This document shows positions 13,490 through 13,750 of a stretch of 13,750 nt of DNA, one piece after another. The DNA is from Desulfobacterales bacterium. GTDB lineage: Bacteria > Desulfobacterota > Desulfobacteria > Desulfobacterales > ETH-SRB1. The notes beneath the pieces were generated by a model. The model saw only the letters and a program-made list of their open reading frames with translations. It had not been told where the DNA came from and ran no database searches. The position numbers and the translations under genes were made by a program. The DNA lies in the NCBI GenBank assembly GCA_030017395.1, contig JASEIZ010000032.1, forward strand, positions 1 through 13,750, in the 5' to 3' direction. Each line of letters begins with the position of its first letter. Position 1 is the first letter of the stretch.

Positions 13490-13750
13490 ATGAAACCTGG
13501 GAAAATAATTAATGATGACAATATCATAAGGCATGTGCTTATAAATGCCCGAACTATTGCTGTTGTGGGGTTAAGCCCAAAACCGGAAAGAGATTCAAAT
13601 AAGGTTGCAGTATATCTCAAGGATCATGGGTACAAAGTTATTCCTGTTCGGCCTGCTCAAAAAGAGATACTCGAAGAAAAAACATATACGTCCCTTGACG
13701 ATATAGACGAACCAATAGATATTATTAATGTATTCAGAAATTCTGCTCAG
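13490..13750 (+). CDS. CoA-binding (YccU-like) Rossmann-fold protein, 3' end outside the window
   Basis: The first 87 codons are present and the frame runs off the window. An in-frame TGA at 13481 fixes the start at this ATG. The product opens with a short helix, then TIAVVGLSPKPERDSNKV (about 22-39), the nucleotide-binding turn of the CoA-binding family, followed by GYKVIPVRP (47-55) and, near the end, IDIINVFRNS (76-85), which matches VDMVDVFRNS of E. coli YccU. These small cytoplasmic proteins (about 135-140 residues) bind CoA or a related nucleotide; their physiological role is not settled. The ribosome site is poor. The gene is divergent from yejB and begins 36 bases after the MITE-like repeat, so its promoter probably lies in or beside that repeat. 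Confidence 0.88.
   Translation, partial: MKPGKIINDDNIIRHVLINARTIAVVGLSPKPERDSNKVAVYLKDHGYKVIPVRPAQKEILEEKTYTSLDDIDEPIDIINVFRNSAQ

Overview
The window looks like chromosomal DNA of an anaerobic, probably sulfate-reducing member of the Desulfobacterota (old Deltaproteobacteria). This is inferred from the moderate GC content, the mix of families (B12-binding radical SAM enzyme, core-MetE/UroD-like protein, TauE/SafE permease, LarE, a Yej-type peptide transporter with separate ATPases) and intergenic repeats of the CGCAGAG and CAGCCACxGAT kind. No database search was possible. Thirteen protein genes are supported, the last cut by the window end. No rRNA, tRNA, CRISPR array or insertion sequence was seen.

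Left part (1-3860, + strand): a cation diffusion facilitator, then a cobalamin-binding radical SAM protein of the RiPP-maturation methyltransferase type, then a small MetE/UroD-like zinc methyltransferase. The second and third genes overlap by four bases (ATGA) and almost certainly form a translationally coupled pair. This pair is the best candidate for an undescribed system: one protein should carry cobalamin and activate SAM, the other keeps thiol-methyltransferase zinc ligands, and no peptide substrate gene is visible. Its iron-sulfur motif is also non-standard, CX13CX2C with a lysine-rich insert.

Middle (3897-8198): three minus-strand genes form a stress operon, read ECF sigma factor, zinc-finger anti-sigma factor, then a membrane-anchored Spy/CnrX-like metal-sensor protein. 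Upstream of it lie a TauE/SafE permease and an orphan larE, both on the minus strand. Divergent from larE is a membrane-anchored protein of unknown function on the plus strand.

Right part (8226-13148, - strand): a peptide ABC transporter operon in the order yejB, yejE, dppD-like, dppF-like. The substrate-binding protein (YejA) is absent. YejE carries an extra periplasmic segment of roughly 190 residues. The gap between yejB and yejE holds two inverted copies of a repeat module, each with a CGCAGAG block and a hairpin whose seven-base loop (TGAGAGG) is the same while the stems differ. A second MITE-like inverted repeat lies upstream of yejB, before the start of a CoA-binding (YccU-like) gene on the plus strand.

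Two themes recur: metal handling (CDF exporter, metal-stress sigma operon, zinc methyltransferase, nickel-cofactor gene larE) and methyl/sulfur chemistry (radical SAM/B12, MetE-like, TauE, LarE). Whether these reflect functional linkage or only neighbourhood cannot be decided from this window.
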